A stretch of DNA of 32,411 bases from an uncultured Clostridiaceae bacterium. GTDB lineage: Bacteria > Bacillota > Clostridia > TANB77 > CAG-508. Each line of letters begins with the position of its first letter. Position 1 is the first letter of the stretch. The DNA is taken from NCBI GenBank assembly GCA_946628065.1, contig CAMOWC010000013.1, positions 1 through 32,411 on the forward strand, read 5' to 3'. A program made the translations under genes and the position numbers. The notes under the pieces were generated by a model. It was not told where the DNA came from and did not search any database. It saw only the letters and a program-made list of their open reading frames with translations. Shown piece by piece: positions 16,505 to 24,708 of the stretch.

Positions 16505-17468
16505 ATGTTAAAAATAGGAGATGTTGAGCTTAAAAACAATGTATTACTTGCTCCTATGGCTGGAGTTACAGATAAAGCGTTTAGGAAGATAGTACAAGAA
16601 CAAGGGGCAGGACTTACTTTTACAGAGATGGTAAGCAGTAAGGCATTACATTTTAATGATAAAAAAACTGAAAAACTAATGGATATAACAGAAGAGAAAA
16701 GGCCAATTGCAATTCAGATTTTTGGCAGTGAACCAGAAATTATGGGTGAAATTGCAAAAAAGATAAGTAGTAAATGTGACATTATAGATATAAATATGGG
16801 ATGCCCTGCGCCAAAAGTAGTGAAAAATGGTGATGGAAGCAAATTACTTTTAAATCCTAAGCTTGCATGCAAAATTGTAGAAGAAACCGTGAAGAATGCA
16901 ACTGTACCCGTTATGGTCAAAATGAGATCAGGATGGGATGAAAACCATATAATAGCAGATAAATTAGCAAAGGAAATTGAATCGGCTGGGGCGTCTGCAA
17001 TAACAATACATGGAAGAACACGTGAGCAATATTATGGGGGAAAAGTTAACCTAGAAATAATAAGAGCTGTAAAAAATGCAGTAAGTATTCCAGTTATTCG
17101 GTAATGGCAATATTACATCATGTGAATCTGCAAAAGAAATGCTTGACTATACCGGAGTAGACGGGATTATGATTGGAAGAGCATCATTAGGGAATCCATG
17201 GATCTTTAGAGAAATCATAGAATTTATAAATTCAGGAAATAGTGTTCCAAAGCCAAGTCCCAAAGAGAAAATAACTACAATGCTAAAACATTTAGATTTT
17301 GAAATACAGGATAAAGGAGAAAAATTAGCAGTTCTAGAAATGAGAAAGCATTTTGGATGGTACATGAAAAACATGCCAGATGCTGCCAAAATTAGAAAAT
17401 GGATAAACGAAATTGAATCAAAAGAGGAACTTGTAAAGTTAATAAAAGAATATTTCAGTAACTTATAG
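16505..17468 (+). CDS. dus: tRNA-dihydrouridine synthase, interrupted by a CGG +1 frameshift site
   Basis: A flavin enzyme that reduces uridines in tRNA D-loops, DusB-like. The TIM-barrel start has LLAPMAGVTDKAFRK and the catalytic cysteine in NMGCPAPKV (Cys100); IHGRTREQYY follows. The frame ends at CGG-TAA (17099-17104). Omitting C17099 gives IPVIGNGNITS, the conserved FMN-binding block, and continues through IMIGRASLGNPWIF to a normal end. The restored protein has 320 residues, the usual length. Without the shift the product lacks half the FMN site and the C-terminal helical domain. The gene starts two bases after rodA and is presumably cotranscribed. Confidence 0.87.
17099..17101 (+). other. 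In-frame CGG +1 frameshift site 2 (dus)
   Basis: Codon 199, preceded by ATT and followed directly by TAA. Skipping C17099 gives GGT (Gly) at a position of the IPVIGNG block that is Gly or Ala in the family, and opens 122 further codons. Confidence 0.87.
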
Positions 17469-17476
17469 AATAAGAT

Positions 17477-17505
17477 AAAGTAGTCATTTTATGGCTACTT
17501 TTTTA
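17477..17505 (+). terminator. Rho-independent terminator after dus
   Basis: AAAGTAGTC (17477-17485) pairs with GGCTACTTT (17493-17501), one G-U pair, 7-base loop, then more T residues. It ends just before the next gene's ribosome binding site. Confidence 0.75.
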
Positions 17506-17521
17506 TTGCAAGGAGACAAAG

Positions 17522-18158
17522 ATGAAACGAATACTAATTGCTTCTACAGTTTTAATTAGCGTAATACTTGTAATTTATATTTTCAATAAAAAAATTTATA
17601 ACACAGAGAAAATTGGAAATACTATAGTTAAGACAAATATACAAGCCTATGTTTTAAGCATAACTTCATATGAGGCAATTGCAGATATCACTATTACAAA
17701 CGGAAAAACAACAAACAAATACAAGATAAAACAAAATGAGAATTTAAATGGCGGTTTTGAACAGGTAGTTATTGAACCAGAAACTATTAAACGGGACTAC
17801 AATAAAATTCGATGAAAAAAAATTAGAAGTATATAACACAAAAATTAATGCAAGCAAGATATATGAAAATTATAATTATATTTTAAGCAATCACTTATCG
17901 CTTTTAAGCTTTATTAACGATTTTAAAAATTCAGAAGATGCAAAATACATTGAAAATGAAAATGAAGCCATTATGGAATTAAGTAGGAAAAACGAAAACA
18001 GATATATTGCAAAAGAAATATTAAAAATAGATAAACATACAGGAACCCCCAAAAGCTTAGAGATACAAGATAATACACAAAAACTTCTGGTTTACATATT
18101 ATATAGTGAGATTAAAATAAATGACGAACCAGAAGAAATATTAGCAAATAATATTTGA
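17522..18158 (+). CDS. Anchored LolA/GerS-like protein, interrupted by a CGG +1 frameshift site
   Basis: A membrane-anchored extracytoplasmic protein (N-terminal hydrophobic segment about 4-21, no lipobox cysteine). The body reads like a LolA-type beta sandwich: repeated short strands, NKYKIKQNENLNGGFEQV and VIEPETIKGTTI. Clostridial GerS-type germination proteins share this fold, so a spore role is possible but unproven. The frame meets CGG at 17792 and would stop seven codons later. Skipping the C gives ETIKGTTIKFDEKKLEVYN, the expected continuation, for a 211-residue total. It starts after AAGGAG at 17522, downstream of the dus terminator. Function is only tentatively assigned. Confidence 0.65.
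17792..17794 (+). other. In-frame CGG +1 frameshift site 3 (LolA/GerS-like gene)
   Basis: Codon 91, preceded by AAA. The zero frame stops at 17813-17815. Skipping C17792 gives GGG (Gly) and opens 121 further codons. Confidence 0.8.
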
Positions 18159-18252
18159 ATATAGATAAAAAGGAAGCTTCTGCAAGTGAAATTTATTTTA
18201 ATTTTAAAATTTAGGGTTGTATATACACTTAAAAAAAGCAGGAGTGAAGCAA

Positions 18253-18598
18253 ATGATAATAAAAAGAGGGGATATGTATTATGCGGATTTAAGCCCAGTT
18301 ATTGGATCCGAGCAAGGAGGAATACGACCTGTACTTATAATTCAGAATGATACAGGAAATAAATATAGTCCAACAGTAATTGCAGCAGCAATTACATCGC
18401 AAATGAATAAAAGCAAACTTCCTACTCACATAGAAATAGGCTCAGAAGAATTCGGATTAAAAGCAGATTCAGTTGTGCTTGCTGAACAGATTCGTACAAT
18501 CGACAAAAGCAGATTAAAAGAAAAAATAGGGCATATAGACGACGAAAGCATTATGGGAAAAATTAATAATGCATTGGGAGTAAGCTTCCGGATTATAA
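18253..18598 (+). CDS. mazF: MazF/EndoA-type mRNA interferase ending through a CGG +1 frameshift
   Basis: An endoribonuclease toxin of the MazF/PemK family, cutting single-stranded mRNA at short motifs. It matches Bacillus EndoA closely along its length: [58 protein letters not shown]. The frame reaches CGG at 18589. Skipping its C gives SFGL and TAA at 18596, 114 residues, matching the EndoA C-terminus (ISLALIDF). Read straight through, the protein would gain 17 unrelated residues and stop inside the terminator stem at 18640-18642. The ATG at 18253 has AGGAGTG upstream. No mazE/ndoAI-like antitoxin gene precedes it, which is unusual for this family. Confidence 0.85.
18589..18591 (+). other. 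In-frame CGG +1 frameshift site 4 (mazF)
   Basis: Codon 113, preceded by TTC. Skipping C18589 gives GGA TTA TAA, a family-typical C-terminus. The zero frame adds 17 residues and runs into the terminator stem. It is the one site where the shift shortens the product. Confidence 0.78.
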
Positions 18599-18624
18599 AC
18601 CCTTTTTGCTTAGAAATCACGAAA

Positions 18625-18680
18625 AAAGAGCAAACTCATTAGGCAAACTAAATATGGATTGCCTAATGGGCTTGCTCTTT
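18625..18680. terminator. Bidirectional terminator between mazF and the HD-GYP gene
   Basis: Arms 18625-18646 and 18659-18680 form a 22-bp stem with one mismatch and one G-U pair and a 12-base loop. It begins with AAAGAGCAA and ends with TTGCTCTTT, giving a T run in both directions for the two convergent genes. Confidence 0.88.
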
Positions 18681-18684
18681 AATA

Positions 18685-19632
18685 TTATATTTTTAATTTC
18701 TTTATGGATTTTACCTCTTCAAAAAGCTTTTCAATATTAGCTTGCTTAGCATTTAAAGCAGTTTCATATTGATTCAAAACTTCTTTGTAATTCTCAAAAG
18801 TTTCACCCTGTGCAAGCAAAATTCGCATGCCTTCTTTATAATATTCTTGCTTTTTTTCTGTTCTTTCGCCAAGCATTTTCTCATGATACTTATCTATTTC
18901 TTTTAATCGCTTTATTTCACCTTTTAAGTAATCAACATAATCAAAATTTTGACTAATTTCATATTCTGTATCGTCAATTACAACTTTAAATAAGCATTTT
19001 AAAACATGTTTATTAATTTTACCTAATTTAGCATCTTCAGCCATTTGCGCTAAGGCACTGTCATTTGCAATTTTTTCATTAGGTTTACTATTTTCAATAA
19101 GGATTTTTAAAGTATCAGTAATACCAATGTGAGTTTTATACTGCCTTTTGCTTGTAATGGCATCAAATTCATCAGCAACACGAATTATTTGGCCTTCCAA
19201 AGGAATATCTTTTGCATGTAACCCATTAGGATAACCAGAACCATTCAATGCTTCATGATGATACAAAGGACCCGCACAATATGGACGAAGTTTTAAATCC
19301 TTAAAACACATTTCATATCCGATGGTTGTATGTGTTTTCATTATGGCATATTCTTCATCTGTAAGTGGCCCATTTTTTTGCAGGATTTGTGGTGGAATAA
19401 ACATTTTTCCAATATCATGTAAATATGCACAAATCGTACAATAAACAGTAAAATTTTTGTTTAAATGCAGGTATTCGCATAGTCTACATGTAAGAGAAGC
19501 AACATTTTCTGAATGCTTTCTCGTAAATACGTCAAGACTATCAAGCATATTTAATTGATAACGCATAGAACTATCAAGGTCATAAGACTTAAGAGCTGTA
19601 TTACTATAAAAATCAAAAGAATCATTTTTCAT
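18685..19632 (-). CDS. HD-GYP-type phosphodiesterase
   Basis: A 315-residue HD-GYP domain protein, a family that mostly degrades cyclic di-GMP. Metal-binding and signature residues are visible: RKHSENVA, LHDIGKMFIPPQIL, MKTHTTIGYEM, YHHEALNGSGYPNGL and VADEFDAITSKRQY. The third motif residues read GSGYP. The last 80 residues form a charged coiled coil (LKGEIKRLKEIDKYHEKML) with no sensory or membrane domain. It has its own promoter (19653-19681) and AGGAGG-type ribosome binding site, and shares a terminator with mazF. Confidence 0.85.
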   Translation of the reverse strand: MKNDSFDFYSNTALKSYDLDSSMRYQLNMLDSLDVFTRKHSENVASLTCRLCEYLHLNKNFTVYCTICAYLHDIGKMFIPPQILQKNGPLTDEEYAIMKTHTTIGYEMCFKDLKLRPYCAGPLYHHEALNGSGYPNGLHAKDIPLEGQIIRVADEFDAITSKRQYKTHIGITDTLKILIENSKPNEKIANDSALAQMAEDAKLGKINKHVLKCLFKVVIDDTEYEISQNFDYVDYLKGEIKRLKEIDKYHEKMLGERTEKKQEYYKEGMRILLAQGETFENYKEVLNQYETALNAKQANIEKLFEEVKSIKKLKI

Positions 19633-19652
19633 ATGTATTATCCTCCAAAAGC

Positions 19653-19681
19653 ATTTTATATTAAAAGAATAAAAAGGTCAA
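19653..19681 (-). promoter_or_regulatory. Promoter of the HD-GYP gene
   Basis: On the minus strand TTGACC (19681-19676) and TAAAAT (19658-19653) are 17 bases apart, about 20 bases before the start codon. Confidence 0.6.
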
Positions 19682-19957
19682 GAGAAATGATGAGCATGAT
19701 GATTCAAAAGCCACTTGGTAACTCACGTAACAAATGACTTTTTAAATGCTTTTTCAAAAATAAACCCATAAATTATCTTGCTGTGAATTATCTATAATTA
19801 CATATTTTTACATTGTTTTTTTATTATAACCGTTGCAGCGCTTGGCATGCGACTTGATTTTAGCTATAAAAAGTGGTAAAATTATATTAATAGGCCAGTG
19901 GCTTATTAAAGTACTTGCTGCACAATCCAAAAAACGACCAACAAAGGAGAGACATTC
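19682..19957. other. Intergenic region upstream of the foreign-looking small gene
   Basis: With the HD-GYP promoter this completes a gap of about 325 bases. It holds no convincing ORF. The left half is AT-rich like the genome. From about 19830 the sequence becomes more GC-balanced (around CGTTGCAGCGCTTGGCATGC) and stays so through the next gene and its terminator, suggesting a composition boundary. No target-site duplication or integrase is visible. Confidence 0.4.
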
Positions 19958-20302
19958 ATGAAAAAAATGGTGTGCACGATTCTTGCAGCAATGCTGCTGA
20001 TGATGGTGATGGGATCTGCTTCTGCAGAACTGCAGGTTGTCAAGGAGTATACTACAGAGGATGGCATTCATGTCATCACCTGGCAGGACCCTGAAGACTT
20101 TTCGCAGATTGCGATTACTCTGGAAGATACATTCGAATGTGGGGTTTCTCTCACAATTCACGGCCGTCCAGAGATGAGCGCAGAACTCTTGGAAATGCTT
20201 CAGTATTTCAGGCTTGGCGAAGATGCTTTTTCAGGCATAGACAACAAGCTTGACTACGGGCGCATCCTGTGGATATATGGACTTGAAGAAGGCAACATCT
20301 GA
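19958..20302 (+). CDS. Small secreted protein of unknown function, probably acquired
   Basis: A 114-residue protein with a clear signal peptide: MKKM, a hydrophobic core rich in Leu and Met, and cleavage likely after GSASA. The mature part of about 90 residues is acidic with one cysteine and no recognised domain. Codon usage differs sharply from all neighbours (CTG, CAG, GTC, ATC, CGC, GGC are common; GC content near 50%), so horizontal transfer is likely. A good ribosome binding site, AAAGGAGAG, precedes it and a strong terminator follows, so it has been imported as a complete transcription unit. It contains no in-frame CGG. Confidence 0.7.
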   Translation: MKKMVCTILAAMLLMMVMGSASAELQVVKEYTTEDGIHVITWQDPEDFSQIAITLEDTFECGVSLTIHGRPEMSAELLEMLQYFRLGEDAFSGIDNKLDYGRILWIYGLEEGNI

Positions 20303-20347
20303 TGTTGTTATAATCGGTCCAATTCCACAACCATTCAGCAAGTACGC

Positions 20348-20382
20348 CCACCCCGACAGCAATGGAGGGGTGGTTCTTTTTT
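20348..20382 (+). terminator. Rho-independent terminator of the small secreted protein gene
   Basis: CCACCCC (20348-20354) and GGGGTGG (20367-20373) with a 12-base loop, followed by TTCTTTTTT. It is unusually GC-rich for this window and belongs to the foreign-looking segment. Confidence 0.88.
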
Positions 20383-20394
20383 ATGCAAAATTAC

Positions 20395-20423
20395 TTGTAA
20401 AAAAATGATTTTTCCTGTATGAT
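20395..20423 (+). promoter_or_regulatory. Putative smc promoter
   Basis: TTGTAA (20395-20400) and TATGAT (20418-20423) are 17 bases apart, about 28 bases before the smc start, which has GAGGTG as ribosome binding site. Confidence 0.5.
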
Positions 20424-20450
20424 TATATGTGTTTAAAAGAGGTGCAAAAG

Positions 20451-23400
20451 ATGTATTTAAAAAAATTAGAATTATATGGATTTAAATCATTTGCTGACAA
20501 AACTACCTTAGAGTTTATGCCAGGTATTACAACAGTAATTGGACCGAATGGATCGGGAAAGAGCAATATTTCTGATGCTATTAGGTGGGTACTTGGAGAG
20601 CAAAGCATGAAATCATTAAGAGGCTCAAAATCTGAGGATATAATTTTTGCGGGAACACAAAGTAGAAAGTCATTAGGATTTGCAGAATGCTCGATTATAA
20701 TTGATAATACAGATGGAAAACTTCCTGTAGAATATTCTGAAGTCACAGTAACTAGAAGACTATACAGAAGTGGAGAAACGGGATATTTTATAAATAAAAC
20801 ACCTTGTAGACTAAAAGACATTTTAGAGCTGTTTATGGACACAGGTATAGGAAAAGACGGATATTCAATTATTGGCCAAGGAAAAATTGATGAAATTTTA
20901 AGTAACAAGTCTGAAGACAGAAGACGTATTTTTGAAGAAGCAGCAGGAATTGTAAAATATAGAACAAGAAAAGAAGAAGCAGAGAAAAAGCTTGAACAAA
21001 CAAAACTAAATTTACTACGTATAAATGATATTTTATCTGAGATAGAAGGAAAAATTGAACCTCTTAAGAACCAATCTGAAAAAGCAAAAAAATTTTTAGA
21101 TTTAAGAGAAGAATTAAAAGGTATCGAAATTGGGCTATTTTTGTGTAATATAGATAATTATAAACAAAAGCTAGAGGAGCTTATAGCAGATGCAACCGTG
21201 CTAGAAGAACAAGTAAAAGATGAAGAAGAAAAGTATTCAAATATGCAGGTGCTAAGAGAAGAACTAAAAACAGAGATAGAAGGACTGAATAGCAAAATAG
21301 AAGAAATGCAAAATCTTGGATTCGAAAGCACAAACAAGATAGAGCAGTTAAATTCAGACATTAGAGTATCGAAAGAAAGAATAGAAGCAGGCAGACAAAA
21401 CAGTGGAAGATATGTAGAAGAAATAGAGGAGCTAAACAAAAAAATTACATCATTAGAAGAAGAAAAAAAGCAGAAGAACGATAAAAAGACTAACCTTTTT
21501 GCAAACAAGGAAAAGTTTGAAAAAGAATTGAAAGAAAAAGAAGATGAGCTAGCTAAAATTTCTTCAAAGCTGTCAAACAAAGAAAAAGAAATAGAAGATA
21601 AAAAACAAAAAATGCAATTAAATATGGACATGAAGTATGAGAAAAAAAATCAGATTGCGCAAGAAAATTCTAACATAGAAAACTTTGCAAAAAGAGAAAA
21701 AGCATTAAAAGATGAGATTGATTCTACAATTTCAGAATTAGATTCATCAAGAATGACAAAATCTGAAATATCTAAATCATTTACAGAGATAGAAAGCAAA
21801 AGAAATACAGCAAAGGATGCACTAGAAGCTATTAGCAAGCAAAGAGATGAAGCAGAAGCTAAAACAAAAGAACTAGAAAAAAAGGTACAAAATTTGACAA
21901 GCGAGCTTCAGATGAAAGAGACAAAAAAGAGATTTTTAGTAGAAACAGAAAAGGAAAAAGAAGGCTATACAAGAAGCGTTAAACTTTTGTTAGAAGATTG
22001 CGAAAAAAACAGCAAACTAAGAAGTGGTATGCACGGAGTTTTAGCTGATTTAATTTCTGTTCCAAAGGAATATGAAGTTGCAATAGAAATGTGCTTAGGA
22101 CAAGCCTTGCAAAACATTGTTACAGATGATGAAGATACTGCCAAAAAGTTAGTGGAGCACTTAAGAGAAAATAAACTTGGAAGGGCATCTTTTTTACCAA
22201 TTTCTTCTGTAAAGGGAAAAAAGATAGATAGACTGATTAAAAACGCTTTGCCAGGAGTAATTGGAGTTGCATCAGATTTAGTTAATACAGATAAAAAGTA
22301 TGAGCAAATTGTGCTAAATTTACTTGGAAAAACTGTATTAGTGGATAATATGGATACTGGAGTAATTTTGGCAAAGCAAAATCAATATAGCTTCCGTATT
22401 ATTACTCTTAAGGGAGATGTTATAAATTCGTCTGGAAGTATTACTGGTGGATATGTAACTCCTAAAACTGTTAGTATACTTGGAAGAAAGCAGGAAATTC
22501 AAGCTCTAGAAACAGAAATAAATAAAATAAAGAATGAACTTGAAAAAGCAAATAAGGAAAAGACTGATTACGAAGAAAGCATTCAAACAGTTTTAGAAGA
22601 GGCTATAGGACTTGAAAAACAAATCGCTGAGCTTGAAATTACATATGCAACGGAAAAACAAAGACTAACATCTATTGAAGAAAATGTTGCCAAATTAGAA
22701 GAAAGACTGCTAAAGCAAAAAGAAGAAAAAGAAAAAATAACATCTGAAACAAGTAATGCAAAACAGATTATAGAATCTATTAATAAAGAAATAGAAGTAA
22801 TAGATAAAGAAAGCGAAGGGCTAAATGCAGAAATTATTCAATTTGCTGAACTTAATAAAGATGACCAAAAATATATTGATGATCTAAATTTTGATATTAC
22901 AAACTTAAGAATATCGGTATCTTCTTTTGACGAAAGTGAAAGCTCTATAGATGAGATGGTTGCAAGAATCGATGAAGATATAAATGCAACAAAACAAAGT
23001 ATTGCAAACAAGAAAAGCCTTTGTTCAAAGATTGAAGAAGATGAGGTAGAGCTAAAGAACAAGATAAACATTCTTACAGAAGAAATAGAAAAAATAAAAA
23101 ATGACATTACAAGTAGCTCAGAGGAACAAGTAAAATTAAAAGAAAGCAGAAGCCAAAAAACCGCAAAACAAGAGGAAACTGAAAAAAAACAAGAAGAAAA
23201 AAGAGCCCAAATAGAAGAACTAAAAGCGCAAATATCAAAGCTTGATGTTAAAAAATCAAAATATGAGGTTGAATTAGAACAAGTAATAAACAAAATGTGG
23301 GAAGACTATGAAGTAACGCCAAATAACGTAGCAGATTATAAAAGACCAGAAAACATAGCAGAAACGACAAAAAGGGTAAATAAATTAAGGTCAGAGATTA

Positions 23401-23999
23401 AAGATTTAGGTAGCATAAATATTGACTCAATTGAAGAGTACAAGAAAACAAAAGAAAGATATGACTTTATGTGTGAACAACGATTGGATTTAGAAGACTC
23501 AAGTACAAAATTAAAGAAGCTTATTGCGGAAATGGTTACTACAATGAAAGAGCAGTTTACTTCTCAATTTAAAACGATAAATAAATATTTTGGAGAAGTA
23601 TTTGTTCAGCTATTTGGCGGAGGCAAAGCAGAGCTTAAGCTTACTGATAGTGAAAACATACTAGAAAGTGGAATTGAAATAGAAGCACAGCCACCAGGAA
23701 AAAAATTACAAAACATGATGCTTTTATCAGGTGGTGAAAAGGCATTTACTGCTATAGCACTTTTATTTGCAATTCTAAAAATTAATCCAGCTCCTTTTTG
23801 CGTATTAGATGAAATTGAAGCGGCATTAGACGATGTAAACGTATACCGCTTTGCAGACTATTTAAAGAAATATACTAAGGAAACTCAATTCCTTGTAATT
23901 ACTCACAGAAAAGGAACCATGGAAGCTGCTGATACAGTTTATGGTATAACCATGGAGGAAAATGGCGTAAGTAAACTACTTTCAATGAAACTAAAATGA
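20451..23999 (+). CDS. smc: Chromosome segregation ATPase SMC
   Basis: A full-length 1182-residue SMC protein, the core of bacterial condensin, which compacts and segregates the chromosome with ScpA and ScpB. The N-terminal head has Walker A GPNGSGKS (residues 31-38) and the Q-loop area. A long coiled coil leads to the hinge (about 520-680: GMHGVLADLISV, GRASFLP, GGYVTPK). A second coiled coil returns to the C-terminal head with the signature LSGGEKAFTAIALLF and Walker B block FCVLDEIEAALDD. The ATG at 20451 is used because MYLKKLELYGFKSF is the conserved start. Nearly 1200 codons contain no in-frame CGG, although CGA and CGC are used (for example 23481 and 23847). Confidence 0.97.
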   Translation: MYLKKLELYGFKSFADKTTLEFMPGITTVIGPNGSGKSNISDAIRWVLGEQSMKSLRGSKSEDIIFAGTQSRKSLGFAECSIIIDNTDGKLPVEYSEVTVTRRLYRSGETGYFINKTPCRLKDILELFMDTGIGKDGYSIIGQGKIDEILSNKSEDRRRIFEEAAGIVKYRTRKEEAEKKLEQTKLNLLRINDILSEIEGKIEPLKNQSEKAKKFLDLREELKGIEIGLFLCNIDNYKQKLEELIADATVLEEQVKDEEEKYSNMQVLREELKTEIEGLNSKIEEMQNLGFESTNKIEQLNSDIRVSKERIEAGRQNSGRYVEEIEELNKKITSLEEEKKQKNDKKTNLFANKEKFEKELKEKEDELAKISSKLSNKEKEIEDKKQKMQLNMDMKYEKKNQIAQENSNIENFAKREKALKDEIDSTISELDSSRMTKSEISKSFTEIESKRNTAKDALEAISKQRDEAEAKTKELEKKVQNLTSELQMKETKKRFLVETEKEKEGYTRSVKLLLEDCEKNSKLRSGMHGVLADLISVPKEYEVAIEMCLGQALQNIVTDDEDTAKKLVEHLRENKLGRASFLPISSVKGKKIDRLIKNALPGVIGVASDLVNTDKKYEQIVLNLLGKTVLVDNMDTGVILAKQNQYSFRIITLKGDVINSSGSITGGYVTPKTVSILGRKQEIQALETEINKIKNELEKANKEKTDYEESIQTVLEEAIGLEKQIAELEITYATEKQRLTSIEENVAKLEERLLKQKEEKEKITSETSNAKQIIESINKEIEVIDKESEGLNAEIIQFAELNKDDQKYIDDLNFDITNLRISVSSFDESESSIDEMVARIDEDINATKQSIANKKSLCSKIEEDEVELKNKINILTEEIEKIKNDITSSSEEQVKLKESRSQKTAKQEETEKKQEEKRAQIEELKAQISKLDVKKSKYEVELEQVINKMWEDYEVTPNNVADYKRPENIAETTKRVNKLRSEIKDLGSINIDSIEEYKKTKERYDFMCEQRLDLEDSSTKLKKLIAEMVTTMKEQFTSQFKTINKYFGEVFVQLFGGGKAELKLTDSENILESGIEIEAQPPGKKLQNMMLLSGGEKAFTAIALLFAILKINPAPFCVLDEIEAALDDVNVYRFADYLKKYTKETQFLVITHRKGTMEAADTVYGITMEENGVSKLLSMKLK

Positions 24000-24584
24000 T
24001 TAATTAGAAAGCAATTCAAACAAACTTAATGAAATCAATATTATTCCAGATAAAATGCTCCATATAGATGGGCTTAAGGATGATATTGATTTTATTTTTT
24101 TTCCAATTATTATACCAATCGATAAAAATAACAAATGGAAGAAAGCAACTAAAGCTGGAAACCAAAAAGCGGAATTATATAAATTAACATAGAATAATCC
24201 TGTTGCAACTGCATCGGCTGATACTGCAAGCCCTAAAAATAAAGCTTCTTTCGAATCAATAGAAAGAGAACTGTCAAAATCCGAAATGCTAGGATCTGCA
24301 AGTATTTTTGAAATGCCAGGCTTCTTTCTAATGCTTTGAAATATAATTAAAATACCTATAATTGCAGGAAACAAGCTACTAAATAAATTAGCAATCCACG
24401 CAGGAACAAGACTTAATATTAATTTGCCAAATACTATTGAGAAAAGGACAACAAGAAAAGACGTAATAAAAAGAATTATGCGAGATTTTAAAGATATTTT
24501 TATACCATTAATACCATATGCTGTTCCCACACCAAATGAGTCAAGACTAAAAACAATAGCAAGCAATGACGAAGTAAAAAACAT
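24000..24584 (-). CDS. ytaF: YtaF-like sporulation membrane protein (MntP superfamily)
   Basis: A 194-residue protein with six predicted membrane helices in two halves, each carrying the MntP-type signature: SLDSFGVGTAYG in the first and LGLAVSADAVATGL in the second. The loop between has DPSISDFDSSLSIDSKEA, typical of YtaF, a sporulation-associated relative of the manganese exporter MntP. The gene stops exactly where smc stops, on the opposite strand, with no terminator between. The ATG at 24584 follows AGAGGTG; an upstream in-frame GTG at 24593 overlaps that site. Confidence 0.75.
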   Translation of the reverse strand: MFFTSSLLAIVFSLDSFGVGTAYGINGIKISLKSRIILFITSFLVVLFSIVFGKLILSLVPAWIANLFSSLFPAIIGILIIFQSIRKKPGISKILADPSISDFDSSLSIDSKEALFLGLAVSADAVATGLFYVNLYNSAFWFPALVAFFHLLFLSIGIIIGKKIKSISSLSPSIWSILSGIILISLSLFELLSN

Positions 24585-24708
24585 AAAAAACACCTCTTTA
24601 CATAATATGTCAATAGACTTAATTAGTGAAAATAAAAGATTAAGTATGTCATATTTATAATTTCACTGAATATATATTAATAAAATAAACCGAAGGAGGA
24701 ATATAAAA

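Noticed and set aside
17102-17104. Stop-codon readthrough at TAA/TGA after CGG
   Set aside because: Readthrough would stay in the wrong frame. Homology resumes only in +1, and most sites have no stop directly after the CGG.
18159-18252. A mazE/ndoAI antitoxin gene upstream of mazF
   Set aside because: The gap is under 100 bases with stops in all useful frames, and the preceding gene is a membrane-anchored protein, not an antitoxin.
18253-18642. MazF with a 17-residue novel C-terminal extension
   Set aside because: The extension is unlike the family and runs into the terminator stem, while the +1 reading ends with a family-typical C-terminus.
19555-19737. Small plus-strand ORF overlapping the HD-GYP start
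   Set aside because: It is antisense to the HD-GYP 5' end and its promoter, with no ribosome binding site and no recognisable protein features.
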